Counted from the first letter of the stretch, positions 1 through 6,320 are shown. The stretch: 11,202 bases of DNA from Gemmatimonadota bacterium (GCA_003220975.1 QHTX01000083.1:26287-37488), one strand, 5' to 3'. Translations and numbers: made by a program. Notes: generated by a model from the letters alone, not told the origin.

Positions 1-53
1 CCGATTGACGAACACGAGCCGAGCAATGTGACAGAGGAAAGCAGGGCAGGGTG

Positions 54-140
54 TCATGGCTCCGAGGTCGCGCGTACGTGTCGCAACTCGACCAGCACGA
101 GGATCGCCATGCCGATCACCACGAGCGCGCTCGTGGCCAT
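54..140 (-). CDS. possible 28-residue single-pass membrane micropeptide
   Basis: This short frame begins with ATG one base after the stop codon of the upstream Omp85-like gene and ends at TGA. Its product is 28 residues: a hydrophobic stretch at about residues 4-20 (SALVVIGMAILVLVEL) followed by a basic, polar tail (RHVRATSEP). That is the layout of a single-pass inner-membrane micropeptide with an outside or periplasmic N-terminus. A GGAG Shine-Dalgarno-like motif lies 8 bases before the ATG, inside the end of the barrel gene, so translation could be coupled to it. I do not recognise a family. Such a short frame could arise by chance in this G+C-rich DNA, but the combination of ATG, correctly spaced GGAG, one-base junction and a clean hydrophobic helix makes it worth keeping. 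Confidence 0.4.
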   Translation of the reverse strand: MATSALVVIGMAILVLVELRHVRATSEP

Positions 141-141
141 C

Positions 142-1281
142 CTAGTAGCTCCAGCTGGTCCCGAACAGCAGCTGCCCGCCCTCGCTGCCGCGGCCGTAGC
201 CGACCACGACGAGGGAGTTGCGCAGGAAGCGAAGCGCCAGCTCGCCGCCGCCCGAGCGATGCAGGTCGGTCGTGGTGAGGCGGACCCCCCCCTCTCCCGG
301 CCCGAAGACGCGCCCGGCGTCGTAGAACGCGACGAGCTTGAGCTCCAGAACGCTCGGCACCCATACGAGCCCGTAGCGCGCCTCGAGCCCCCCAAGCACC
401 TTGCCGCGCCCCACGAAGCGGCCGTCGTAGAACCCGCGCAGCGACCGGTAGCCTCCCACCGCGACGAACGGCCGCTCGCTCGACTCCATCAACTGCTGCG
501 CGGCGAGCGGCGGCGTGCCGCCGGCACCTTCGGCGGCAAGCCGCCCCGCCAGGATGAGCTTCTCGAACGGGTGGACGTGCACGCGCGCGTCGACGGTGGT
601 GCGGGTGTAGCCCGTGCCGCTCGCGAACAACGCTTCCGCCATGACCCCGCGATGCGGGTCGAGCTCATTGTCCCGCGTGTCGAAAACGACACCGACGCGG
701 ACCACCTTGTCGGTGAACGGGACGGTACCTGGATCAACGGCTCCCGAGGCGAGATCGGTGCGGAACACGCTCGGCCCCGGGAGGGCCCGGAAGTCGGTGT
801 GCGAGAGTGAGGCGCCGGCGAGGAGGCGCAGCGGTCCCGCCACGCGGCGTTCCACGGTGGCGCGCGCGACGAGGGAAGTCCGGCTGACCTTGTAGAAATA
901 CGTGCCCGCGATCGTGACGCTGTCGCGCGAGTACTGCGTGTCGTTGCCGAGGCCGTAATAGCCCAGGCGGTTGGCGCGCACCACCGCCAGGGTGAGCCCC
1001 GCCCGCCACGCCTCCCACCACGCCGGCGCCTGGGCGTCCATCACCACGGCAAAACTGCCCCGGGTGCTGGCACCCGCGTCGAGGTTGACGGCCGCCAGGT
1101 TCGGCTCGGGGCGTTCGACCACGCCGAGCGGACTGTAGCGCCCGTAATGGACCGCCCCCCACAGTCCGTCGACGGTGCTGTAGTAGCCGTACGGGTAGAA
1201 GTTGTCGCGCCAGAAGCGCTGCGCGCCGAGGGCCGGCGCGACGCCGGCCAGCAGCGCGAGCGCGGCGCTAGCGGCTCGCAG
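142..1281 (-). CDS. Omp85/BamA-family outer-membrane barrel without POTRA domains
   Basis: Outer-membrane beta-barrel of the Omp85 (surface antigen D15) superfamily, about 379 residues. The diagnostic loop-6 motif is GGYRSLRGFYDGRF (about residues 276-289, LRGF being the Omp85 R-G-F/Y signature). FDTRDNELDPHRG (about 200-212) and FYDAGRVF (about 319-326) are also typical of the barrel, and the chain ends in an aromatic residue (SWSY), as barrel proteins do. ATG, GTG or TTG is first found at GTG 1122, but that would start inside the mature protein. Reading upstream in the same frame gives an export signal (RAASAALALLAGVAPALGA, cleavage before QRFW) starting at CTG 1279-1281. The gene would then overlap the end of the asparaginase gene by 14 bases. 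No POTRA domain can fit between the signal peptide and the barrel, so this is a short or 'noNterm' Omp85. Known Omp85 proteins insert or translocate proteins; the substrate here is unknown. The family call is firm, the exact start is not. Confidence 0.78.
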   Translation of the reverse strand: MRAASAALALLAGVAPALGAQRFWRDNFYPYGYYSTVDGLWGAVHYGRYSPLGVVERPEPNLAAVNLDAGASTRGSFAVVMDAQAPAWWEAWRAGLTLAVVRANRLGYYGLGNDTQYSRDSVTIAGTYFYKVSRTSLVARATVERRVAGPLRLLAGASLSHTDFRALPGPSVFRTDLASGAVDPGTVPFTDKVVRVGVVFDTRDNELDPHRGVMAEALFASGTGYTRTTVDARVHVHPFEKLILAGRLAAEGAGGTPPLAAQQLMESSERPFVAVGGYRSLRGFYDGRFVGRGKVLGGLEARYGLVWVPSVLELKLVAFYDAGRVFGPGEGGVRLTTTDLHRSGGGELALRFLRNSLVVVGYGRGSEGGQLLFGTSWSY

Positions 1282-2329
1282 CGGGCCGCTCGTACAGGTA
1301 CGCCGTGTCCATGAGCTTCGCCTCGGTGCCGTCGTGCGCGGCGAAGCGGCCGGGGTAGAGCGACGCGGCGCCGAACTCGCCGCGCTTGTTCACGGCGTAA
1401 AACTGCAGGCTGAACCTGGGCCGGCCGCGCTCGTCGAGTAAGCGCGTCTCGGTGGCCTTGACGACACGCTTCAGCGTCTCGAGGCAGGCGTCGGTGGGCT
1501 TCATCCCCCGGCGCATGTGCTCCACCGTGAGGAAACCACCGCACACCTTGATGTTCGACTCGCCCCGACCCGTCGAGCCCGCCGCCCCGATGTCGTTGTC
1601 GGTGTACTGACCGGCCCCGATGAGCGGGCTGTCGCCCACCCGGCCCGGGATCTTGAAGGCGAGCCCGCTGGTGGTCGTCACCGACGAAAGGTCGCCCTGC
1701 GGCGTCACGGCGTCGCAGTTGATCGTCCCGGTCGGCCGCGCGGTCATGTGCTCGCCCTCCGGCACGTCCAGGTAGTCGTCGTTCGGGTTCAAGTTGGCGC
1801 GCCAGTGCAGCCACACTTCGCGCGCGTGCTCGGTGAGCAGGTCCTCCTCCTTGAAGCCGTACTGGAGCGCGAACCGCTTCGCCCCCTCACCCACGAGGAA
1901 AATGTGGTTCGTGTACTTGAGGACGAGCTTCGCCACTTCGGAGGGCGTCTTGATGCCCTCGAGCGCCCCCACGGCGCCCGCGCGCTTGGTCGGCCCGTGC
2001 ATGCACGACGCGTCGAGCTGCACCACCCCATCGGCGTTGGGAAGGCCCCCGTAGCCCACCGAGTCGTCGTTCGGGTCGAGCTCCTGGATCTTCACACCCT
2101 CGATCACCGCATCGAGCGTATCGGCCCCCTGCATGAGCAGGTCGAACGCCTTCTGCACGGCGCGCAGCCCGTTCGCGCTCGCAACGGCGACCGGCTTCGC
2201 CGCCCAGCGGCTGGGCGGGGGCAGCGCCCGGGGCGGGCGCATGGGGTAGGGAATGTGGCGCGCGCTCGCCGCGGCGGCTCCGACGGCGGCGGACGTGAGA
2301 AACTCTCGGCGGGACAGGAGGTCGAGCAC
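1268..2329 (-). CDS. Tat-exported N4-(beta-N-acetylglucosaminyl)-L-asparaginase-type Ntn hydrolase
   Basis: Predicted glycosylasparaginase/isoaspartyl peptidase, 353 residues, of the self-cleaving N-terminal-nucleophile family that hydrolyses the amide bond of asparagine-linked or isoaspartyl substrates. The N-terminus has a twin-arginine signal (SRREFLT, residues 6-12, then an Ala-rich hydrophobic run), so it probably acts in the periplasm or as a lipid-free secreted enzyme. The proposed autocleavage and catalytic Thr is Thr202 in TGTINCDAV. The conserved GRVGDSPLIGAG segment (229-240) and GRGE region follow it. The start is GTG 2327-2329, 7 bases after a GGAG; a longer frame to 2476 adds 49 non-family residues and runs through the promoter. 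A perfect TTGACA box lies upstream. Family members usually have His-Asp before the catalytic Thr (HDT); here it is Thr-Gly, which may affect processing or specificity. The barrel gene downstream overlaps its end. Confidence 0.85.
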   Translation of the reverse strand: MLDLLSRREFLTSAAVGAAAASARHIPYPMRPPRALPPPSRWAAKPVAVASANGLRAVQKAFDLLMQGADTLDAVIEGVKIQELDPNDDSVGYGGLPNADGVVQLDASCMHGPTKRAGAVGALEGIKTPSEVAKLVLKYTNHIFLVGEGAKRFALQYGFKEEDLLTEHAREVWLHWRANLNPNDDYLDVPEGEHMTARPTGTINCDAVTPQGDLSSVTTTSGLAFKIPGRVGDSPLIGAGQYTDNDIGAAGSTGRGESNIKVCGGFLTVEHMRRGMKPTDACLETLKRVVKATETRLLDERGRPRFSLQFYAVNKRGEFGAASLYPGRFAAHDGTEAKLMDTAYLYERPAASR

Positions 2330-2360
2330 GGTGGAGCTCCGGAGCGCTGAGGACCGCGTA

Positions 2361-2389
2361 GGTTTACGCCGCCGCACGGAGCCTGTCAA
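2361..2389 (-). promoter_or_regulatory. promoter candidate for the asparaginase/Omp85 unit
   Basis: On the minus strand a perfect -35 box TTGACA (2384-2389) is followed after exactly 17 bases by TAAACC (2361-2366), a weak match to a -10 box. Transcription would begin around 2354, leaving a leader of about 25 bases that contains the GGAG before GTG 2329. The -35 match and spacing are seen directly. Activity is inferred. Confidence 0.5.
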
Positions 2390-2390
2390 C

Positions 2391-2419
2391 TTGCTCCCTT
2401 CCCACGCCTGCCCTACCAT
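2391..2419 (+). promoter_or_regulatory. promoter candidate for the 2427-4779 unit, probably leaderless
   Basis: TTGCTC (2391-2396), 17 bases, then TACCAT (2414-2419, four of six matches to TATAAT). The GTG start of the next gene is 7 bases after the -10 hexamer, where transcription would be expected to begin, and no Shine-Dalgarno motif lies between. The -35 boxes of this and the opposing promoter are one base apart. Confidence 0.4.
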
Positions 2420-2426
2420 TCCGACC

Positions 2427-2900
2427 GTGAGCGTCCTTGAGGACCCGCCGACCCCGCGCGCCGTGGTGCGCGGCATTCTCGGTTTCGCGGCCGTGGTCGC
2501 CGCCGTGGCGCTGGTCGTCGTGTCGCTCGCCGTCGGTCACATCGAATGGCGGCTGGCCGCGCTGGCGCTCACGCTGTGGAGCGCGTACGGCTTCTGGGAT
2601 GCCCTGTTGGGCGGCCTGTTCGAGCCGCTCGGCCAGTTCCTCGGCGACCAGCTCACCGGCGGCATGCCCGGGAGCACGGGGATCACGATCGACCAGGAGA
2701 CGGCGTCGCTCGAGCACCTGCTCGCGGCGGACCCGCCGCCGCCCCTGCACCGGGTGATCATCGCCGGCATCCGGCTCGCCGAGATCTACCGGACCCATCA
2801 GCGCGACGTGCCGAAAGCGGACGCGCTGATCGCCCGTCTCGCGGCGCAGTACCCCGACGCCCCCGAGCTCAGGTATGTCCGGCCCCCGGCCCCCCGTTGA
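2427..2900 (+). CDS. small membrane protein with two TM helices and a TPR-like C-terminal hairpin
   Basis: Unrecognised 157-residue protein. Two hydrophobic segments (about residues 16-36 and 42-64) form a helical hairpin in the inner membrane. After a Gly-rich linker, residues 107-146 (PLHRVIIAGIRLAEIYRTHQRDVPKADALIARLAAQYPDAPEL) resemble a tetratricopeptide-like helical pair ending in the familiar 'YPDAPE' turn. The chosen start is GTG 2427, because the upstream extension of the frame runs through the divergent promoter and encodes no hydrophobic or conserved sequence. It is the first gene of an overlapping unit and ends 26 bases inside the glycosyltransferase gene, so it may anchor or scaffold that soluble enzyme. 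That role is inference from context only. Confidence 0.7.
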   Translation: MSVLEDPPTPRAVVRGILGFAAVVAAVALVVVSLAVGHIEWRLAALALTLWSAYGFWDALLGGLFEPLGQFLGDQLTGGMPGSTGITIDQETASLEHLLAADPPPPLHRVIIAGIRLAEIYRTHQRDVPKADALIARLAAQYPDAPELRYVRPPAPR

Positions 2901-3606
2901 CCTCTCGCTCGTCGTCCCCGTGTACAACGAGCGCGACAGCCTCCCCGTGCTCGTCGAGGAGGTCGGGCGGGCGCTCGCCGGACGGAGCTACGAGATCGTG
3001 GCCGTGGACGACGGGTCGACCGACGGTTCGCTCGACGTGCTCAAAGCGCTGAAGCGAGACCACCCGGAGCTGCACATCGTCGCCTTCGCGGCGAACGCCG
3101 GCCAGACCGCGGCGTTCGCCGCCGGGTTCCGAGCCGCGCGCGGCCGCGTGGCCGTGACGCTCGACGCCGACCTGCAGAACGATCCGGCCGACATTCCGGC
3201 GCTGCTGGACGAGCTCGAGCGGAGCGGTGCTGCGGCGGTCGTGGGCTATCGGGTGGACCGCCGGGACTCGGGCTGGAAGCGCCTCCAGAGCCGGATCGCC
3301 AACGGCGTGCGCAACCGGCTGAACCGGGAGACGATCCGCGATACCGGGTGCTCCCTGAAGGCGTTCCGCGCCGACGCCGCTCGCGAGCTGCCGTTGTTCA
3401 ATGGGATGCATCGCTTCCTGCCGACGCTGATCAAGATGCAGGGCGGCCGCGTCAGCGAGGTGCCCGTGCACCACCGGCCGCGCCGCTTCGGCAGGACGAA
3501 GTACGGGATGTGGAACCGGGTGTTCCGGTCGCTCGCCGACGCCTTCGCGGTGCGCTGGATGCAGCGGCGGGCGCTGCGCTACCGGATACGGGAGGAGCTG
3601 CCCTGA
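2875..3606 (+). CDS. family 2 glycosyltransferase, dolichol/polyprenyl-phosphate mannosyltransferase-like
   Basis: GT-A fold family 2 glycosyltransferase, 243 residues, that should transfer a sugar from a nucleotide donor, most likely to a polyprenyl phosphate. Visible features: LSLVVPVYNERDSL at the N-terminus, DDGSTDGS (45-52) for nucleotide binding, the metal-binding DAD of LDADLQNDP (97-99, DPM1-type QNDP), and the basic HHRPRRFGRTKYG segment (199-211) typical of the DPM1/GtrB/ArnC group near the acceptor site. It ends soon after, so it lacks the C-terminal membrane helices of GtrB and ArnC and resembles soluble DPM1. Start ATG 2875 overlaps the preceding membrane-protein gene by 26 bases with only a weak AGG before it. 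The stop TGA shares one base with the next ATG (TGATG). Sugar and acceptor cannot be told from sequence. Confidence 0.9.
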   Translation: MSGPRPPVDLSLVVPVYNERDSLPVLVEEVGRALAGRSYEIVAVDDGSTDGSLDVLKALKRDHPELHIVAFAANAGQTAAFAAGFRAARGRVAVTLDADLQNDPADIPALLDELERSGAAAVVGYRVDRRDSGWKRLQSRIANGVRNRLNRETIRDTGCSLKAFRADAARELPLFNGMHRFLPTLIKMQGGRVSEVPVHHRPRRFGRTKYGMWNRVFRSLADAFAVRWMQRRALRYRIREELP

Positions 3607-3941
3607 TGCACGACGAGTGGATGCGGCAGATCGACCTCGAGCTCGATGGCGAGCTGAGCCTGCCCGAGCGCGCCGCGTTGGCGCGCCACCTCGCGGGGTG
3701 TCGGCACTGCGCCGAAGCGCGCGTGAACCACCTCGAGATGCGGGTCGCGTTCGCCCGGTCGGCGGGGGATCCCCACGCCCGGACGGTGCCGCGCCCGCGC
3801 CTGCGCGGCCGGACGCTCGCGTTCTGGATGGCCGTGAGCCTCGCGGCGGGCGGGGCGGCCGGCTGGCTCGCGCACCAGCGCTGGGGCGGGCCGGGGCCGG
3901 CTTCGCTCGAGGCCTCGCGTGCGACGCTCGTGGTGCAGTAG
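3606..3941 (+). CDS. zinc-finger anti-sigma-like membrane protein
   Basis: 111-residue protein with an N-terminal zinc-finger (zf-HC2/ZAS-like) domain: His28, Cys32 and Cys35 form HxxxCxxC in RHLAGCRHCAEA, preceded by the typical 'DLELDGELSLPERAALARHLAGC' arrangement that is seen here at residues 10-32. A single TM helix follows at about residues 71-90 (LAFWMAVSLAAGGAAGWLA), then a short outer tail. Anti-sigma factors of this type hold an ECF sigma factor at the membrane, but no sigma gene is next to it, so it is an orphan or acts on another partner. The ATG is well supported: GGGAGGAG ends 8 bases upstream and the preceding stop overlaps it by one base. It is probably co-translated with the glycosyltransferase. 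Confidence 0.75.
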   Translation: MHDEWMRQIDLELDGELSLPERAALARHLAGCRHCAEARVNHLEMRVAFARSAGDPHARTVPRPRLRGRTLAFWMAVSLAAGGAAGWLAHQRWGGPGPASLEASRATLVVQ

Positions 3942-4779
3942 CCTCGTCGTCGCCGCGGCCCTCGTCGCGGCCCAGGCGCCGAATTATCGCGTCACATACC
4001 GCCTGCGGCTGGTGGAGCGCGTCGGGTCCGACACGCGGCTGCTCGCGACCGGCGTCGTAAGTGGGCCGCCCGAGACCGCGCTGCGCCTGTCGCTCCACGC
4101 TGGGACGGCCGAGCTCGAGGCCCTGCTCGGCACGCTCCCCGAGCCCGATACGGTGAACCTCGCGGGCGTGTTCTTCAGTCGCCGCGCGGCCGGCCGCTCG
4201 CGCCGCGGGCTGCCGTTATGGGAGGAGGACAGCTACCGGCGCTGGGCAAGGCTCGCGTGGGGTGGGACGGCGCGGCTCTCCCCCTTCGGGCCGGAGCGCG
4301 CCGGCCAGCGGGGCGGGGCCCTCTGGGTGGAGATCGCGGTGGACCGCGAGTTCGCGGCCGGCGAGACGCGACCGAGCGAAGAAGTGACGCTGATCGACAG
4401 CGCGGTCGCTTTCGGAGCCCAGGCGGTCGTGCCGCCGCGGCGGGTGACCGTCCGCCTGACGCTGGTGCGCGCGGACACCGCGAGCAGCCGTCAGGTGCTC
4501 GACCTCGTCCCCGAGACTCCTGGGCGCCGCGTCCGGTTCGCCCTGGGCCGCCAGCGGTTCGAGTTCGACGTGACGCTCGAGCGGCCCGACCCGCCCCGGA
4601 CCGCCCGCGACAGCGCGCTCGCCGCTGGCGCCGAAGTCGTGTGCCTCCGGGTCGTGGTCCCGGGCCCGGCCGAACCGGCTCGGACGCGCTGTGGCCGGCT
4701 CGACAACGTCGCCCGCCGGGTCGCGCTGGCCGGAGGGGACACGCTGGTGGCGACGTTCGCCTGGCCCGCGCTGCGCTGA
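3919..4779 (+). CDS. secreted protein of unknown function
   Basis: I do not recognise this 286-residue protein. It begins with a probable Sec signal peptide (MRRSW, hydrophobic SLVVAAALVA, cleavage after AQA at residue 20). The rest is rich in alternating hydrophobic and charged residues suggesting beta structure (for example VTVRLTLVRA and FEFDVTLERP). Cys242 and Cys258 could form a disulfide. No lipobox is present, since Cys6 lies before the hydrophobic core. The GTG start at 3919 has GAGG 6 bases upstream and overlaps the anti-sigma-like gene by 23 bases, which ties the two together; it may be the periplasmic partner or sensor of that protein, or an envelope component. That is inference. 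Stop TGA at 4777-4779 is 18 bases before the next gene. Confidence 0.75.
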   Translation: MRRSWCSSLVVAAALVAAQAPNYRVTYRLRLVERVGSDTRLLATGVVSGPPETALRLSLHAGTAELEALLGTLPEPDTVNLAGVFFSRRAAGRSRRGLPLWEEDSYRRWARLAWGGTARLSPFGPERAGQRGGALWVEIAVDREFAAGETRPSEEVTLIDSAVAFGAQAVVPPRRVTVRLTLVRADTASSRQVLDLVPETPGRRVRFALGRQRFEFDVTLERPDPPRTARDSALAAGAEVVCLRVVVPGPAEPARTRCGRLDNVARRVALAGGDTLVATFAWPALR

Positions 4780-4785
4780 GCGCGA

Positions 4786-4791
4786 TATCTT
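4786..4791 (+). promoter_or_regulatory. -10-like hexamer placed for a leaderless start
   Basis: TATCTT ends 6 bases before the ATG of the nicotinate phosphoribosyltransferase gene, in otherwise G+C-rich DNA. No Shine-Dalgarno motif is present. No convincing -35 box is seen at 16-18 bases. It matches the placement of similar hexamers before 2427 and 6304. Confidence 0.35.
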
Positions 4792-4797
4792 CCAGCG

Positions 4798-5856
4798 ATG
4801 CCTCGGAACGAGCGGCTCGACCCGTCCATCTTCCACCTCCCCGCCGAAAAGATGCGGGAGGGCTACTACTCGGATAAGTACTTCGTCCGCACGCGCGAGC
4901 TGCTGCTCAGGGACAAGCACCGTCCCTGCGTCACGATGCAGGTGTTCGGCAAGGCCCACGCCTTCCTGGGCGGGATCGACGAGGCGATCGCGATCCTGAA
5001 GCTCTGCAGCATGGAGTGGAGCGAGCTCGAGGTATCCGCCTTGTATGACGGTGACGAGATCGAGCCGTGGGAGACGGTGCTGCTGATCGACGGACCGTAT
5101 GACGCGTTCGCCCACCTCGAGACCCTGTACCTGGGCGTGCTGGCGCGTCGCACCAAGGTCGGCACCAACACGCGGCGCGTGGTGGAGGCCGCGAAGCCGA
5201 AGCAGGTGATGTTCTTCCCGGCGCGTCACGACCACTGGCTCGTCCAGACCGGTGACGGCTACGCCGCCCACATCGCGGGCGCGATCGGTGTGTCGACCGA
5301 TGCGCAGGCCTCGTGGTGGGGCTCCGAGGGGGTCGGCACGGTGCCCCACGCCCTCATCGCCGCCTACGGCGGCGACACGGTGCTCGCGTCGCGGAAGTTC
5401 GCGGAGCTCATGGACCCGAATGTCCGGCTCATCACGCTCGTCGACTTCGAGAACGACTGCGTCGGGACGGCGCTCACGGTGGCGCGCGCGCTGGGCCAGC
5501 GGCTGTACGGGGTGCGCATCGACACCTCCGAGACGCTGGTCGACAAGTCGGTCATTCCCCAGATGGGGACGTTCAAGCCGACCGGCGTGAACCCGCAGCT
5601 CGTCTGGAACGTGCGGCGGGCGCTGGACCGCGAGGGGTTCCATGGCGTGAAGATCGTGGTGTCGGGGGGGTTCACCGTCGAGAAGATCCGCCACTTCGAG
5701 GAGCAAGGGGTGCCGGTGGACATGTACGGCGTGGGCTCGAGTCTCTTTCAGGGGCGCTTCGATTTCACCGCCGACGTCGTGCGCGTGGAGGGCAAGCCGG
5801 TCGCGAAGGTGGGGCGGAGCTACCGGCCGAGCCCGCGTCTCGAGCGGGTGGAGTGA
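4798..5856 (+). CDS. pncB: nicotinate phosphoribosyltransferase
   Basis: 352 residues, cytoplasmic. It converts nicotinate and phosphoribosyl pyrophosphate to nicotinate mononucleotide, the second step of the Preiss-Handler NAD salvage route. Recognisable elements are GYYSDKYFVRT (22-32), the GTxPHA segment (GTVPHALIAAYGGDT, 180-194), VDFENDC (215-221) and the late phosphate-loop-like VSGGF (288-292) and GVGSSLF (311-317) of the type II phosphoribosyltransferase barrel. The length fits the shorter archaeal/bacterial NAPRTase form rather than the roughly 400-residue E. coli enzyme. It starts at ATG 4798 with no Shine-Dalgarno motif but a TATCTT hexamer 6 bases upstream. A nicotinamidase-like gene that would supply its substrate lies at 9927, in another unit. 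A related nicotinamide- or quinolinate-using enzyme is possible but less likely. Confidence 0.88.
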   Translation: MPRNERLDPSIFHLPAEKMREGYYSDKYFVRTRELLLRDKHRPCVTMQVFGKAHAFLGGIDEAIAILKLCSMEWSELEVSALYDGDEIEPWETVLLIDGPYDAFAHLETLYLGVLARRTKVGTNTRRVVEAAKPKQVMFFPARHDHWLVQTGDGYAAHIAGAIGVSTDAQASWWGSEGVGTVPHALIAAYGGDTVLASRKFAELMDPNVRLITLVDFENDCVGTALTVARALGQRLYGVRIDTSETLVDKSVIPQMGTFKPTGVNPQLVWNVRRALDREGFHGVKIVVSGGFTVEKIRHFEEQGVPVDMYGVGSSLFQGRFDFTADVVRVEGKPVAKVGRSYRPSPRLERVE

Positions 5857-5882
5857 CCTTTCGTCAGGGAGAGCATGCGATC

Positions 5883-6260
5883 ATGAGCGACTATCCGTAC
5901 GCCACCCATCTCAACGTTTACTACGGGCCGCGCGAGGTGGTGGACGTCCAGGCGCTGGCGGACGCCTGCACCGACCGCTGGTACAACCAGACGCTGTGCC
6001 GGGTGAACGACTCGGTCGTCCGGCTGGGCGTGGTGCAGGGGGAGTACCATTGGCACAAGCACGACACCGAGGACGAGTTCTTCTACGTCGTCGAGGGGCG
6101 GTTCCTCATCGACCTGGAAGGACCGGGGGGCCAGACCGTCACGCTGGCGCCGCGCCAGGGGTTCGTCGTGCCGAAGGGCGTGGTCCACCGGACGCGGGCG
6201 CCCGAGCGGGCGGTGATCCTGATGGTCGAGGGGGCCCGCATCGTTCCGACGGGCGACTGA
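5883..6260 (+). CDS. small single-domain cupin
   Basis: 125-residue cupin_2 barrel. The first motif has His58, His60 and Glu65 (GEYHWHKHDTEDEFFYVVEG) and the second has His102 (GFVVPKGVVH), so all four usual metal ligands are present. The ATG at 5883 is preceded by AGGGAGAG 9 bases away. An alternative GTG at 5853 overlapping the previous stop (GTGA) would add ten residues and lacks such a site. It lies 26 bases after the nicotinate phosphoribosyltransferase gene in the same direction and is probably co-transcribed, but cupins of this size have many functions (isomerase, dioxygenase, sensor), and nothing here picks one. Confidence 0.85.
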   Translation: MSDYPYATHLNVYYGPREVVDVQALADACTDRWYNQTLCRVNDSVVRLGVVQGEYHWHKHDTEDEFFYVVEGRFLIDLEGPGGQTVTLAPRQGFVVPKGVVHRTRAPERAVILMVEGARIVPTGD

Positions 6261-6266
6261 CGCCCC

Positions 6267-6294
6267 TTGCACTTCCCGCCAGGCTGCATATTTT
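6267..6294 (+). promoter_or_regulatory. promoter candidate of the arg operon
   Basis: TTGCAC (6267-6272), 16 bases, then TATTTT (6289-6294). The -10 hexamer ends 9 bases before the argC ATG, so transcripts would start at about 6301-6302, giving almost no leader. The two ARG-box-like sequences overlap the -10 and the transcription start. Confidence 0.5.
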
Positions 6295-6300
6295 TCCGAA
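6283..6300 (+). promoter_or_regulatory. degenerate second ARG box
   Basis: TGCATATTTTTCCG (core 6285-6298) matches the ARG-box core TGAAT-wwww-ATTCA at six of ten fixed positions plus all four W positions. Its centre is 20 bases from that of the strong box at 6303-6320, close to the 20-21 base spacing of E. coli tandem ARG boxes. It overlaps the -10 hexamer. It would not be called alone. Confidence 0.3.
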
Positions 6301-6302
6301 GC

Positions 6303-6320
6303 AATGAATATTAATTCACC
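6303..6320 (+). promoter_or_regulatory. ARG box (ArgR operator) covering the argC start codon
   Basis: TGAATATTAATTCA at 6305-6318 is an exact match to the ARG-box core of E. coli ArgR (TGAAT, four A/T, ATTCA), with A/T at the outer left position but C at the outer right. The argC ATG (6304-6306) lies within it. The first codons after the ATG are AAT ATT AAT TCA, strikingly A/T-rich for this window, as expected if an operator constrains the coding sequence. Bound ArgR would cover the predicted transcription start and block the arg operon when arginine is plentiful. Confidence 0.7.

Noticed and set aside
28..810. 260-codon plus-strand open frame
   Set aside because: It is antisense to the Omp85-like barrel, which has clear family motifs, and the frame has low-complexity composition.
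2330..2476. 49-codon N-terminal extension of the asparaginase frame
   Set aside because: It would run through the TTGACA promoter candidate and place the Tat motif far from the N-terminus. GTG 2329 has a well-spaced GGAG and gives a normal Tat signal.
4216..5706. 496-codon open frame on the minus strand
   Set aside because: It lies antisense to the secreted-protein and nicotinate phosphoribosyltransferase genes. Its translation is Arg/His/Glu/Pro-rich with no motif. Such frames are common opposite G+C-rich genes.
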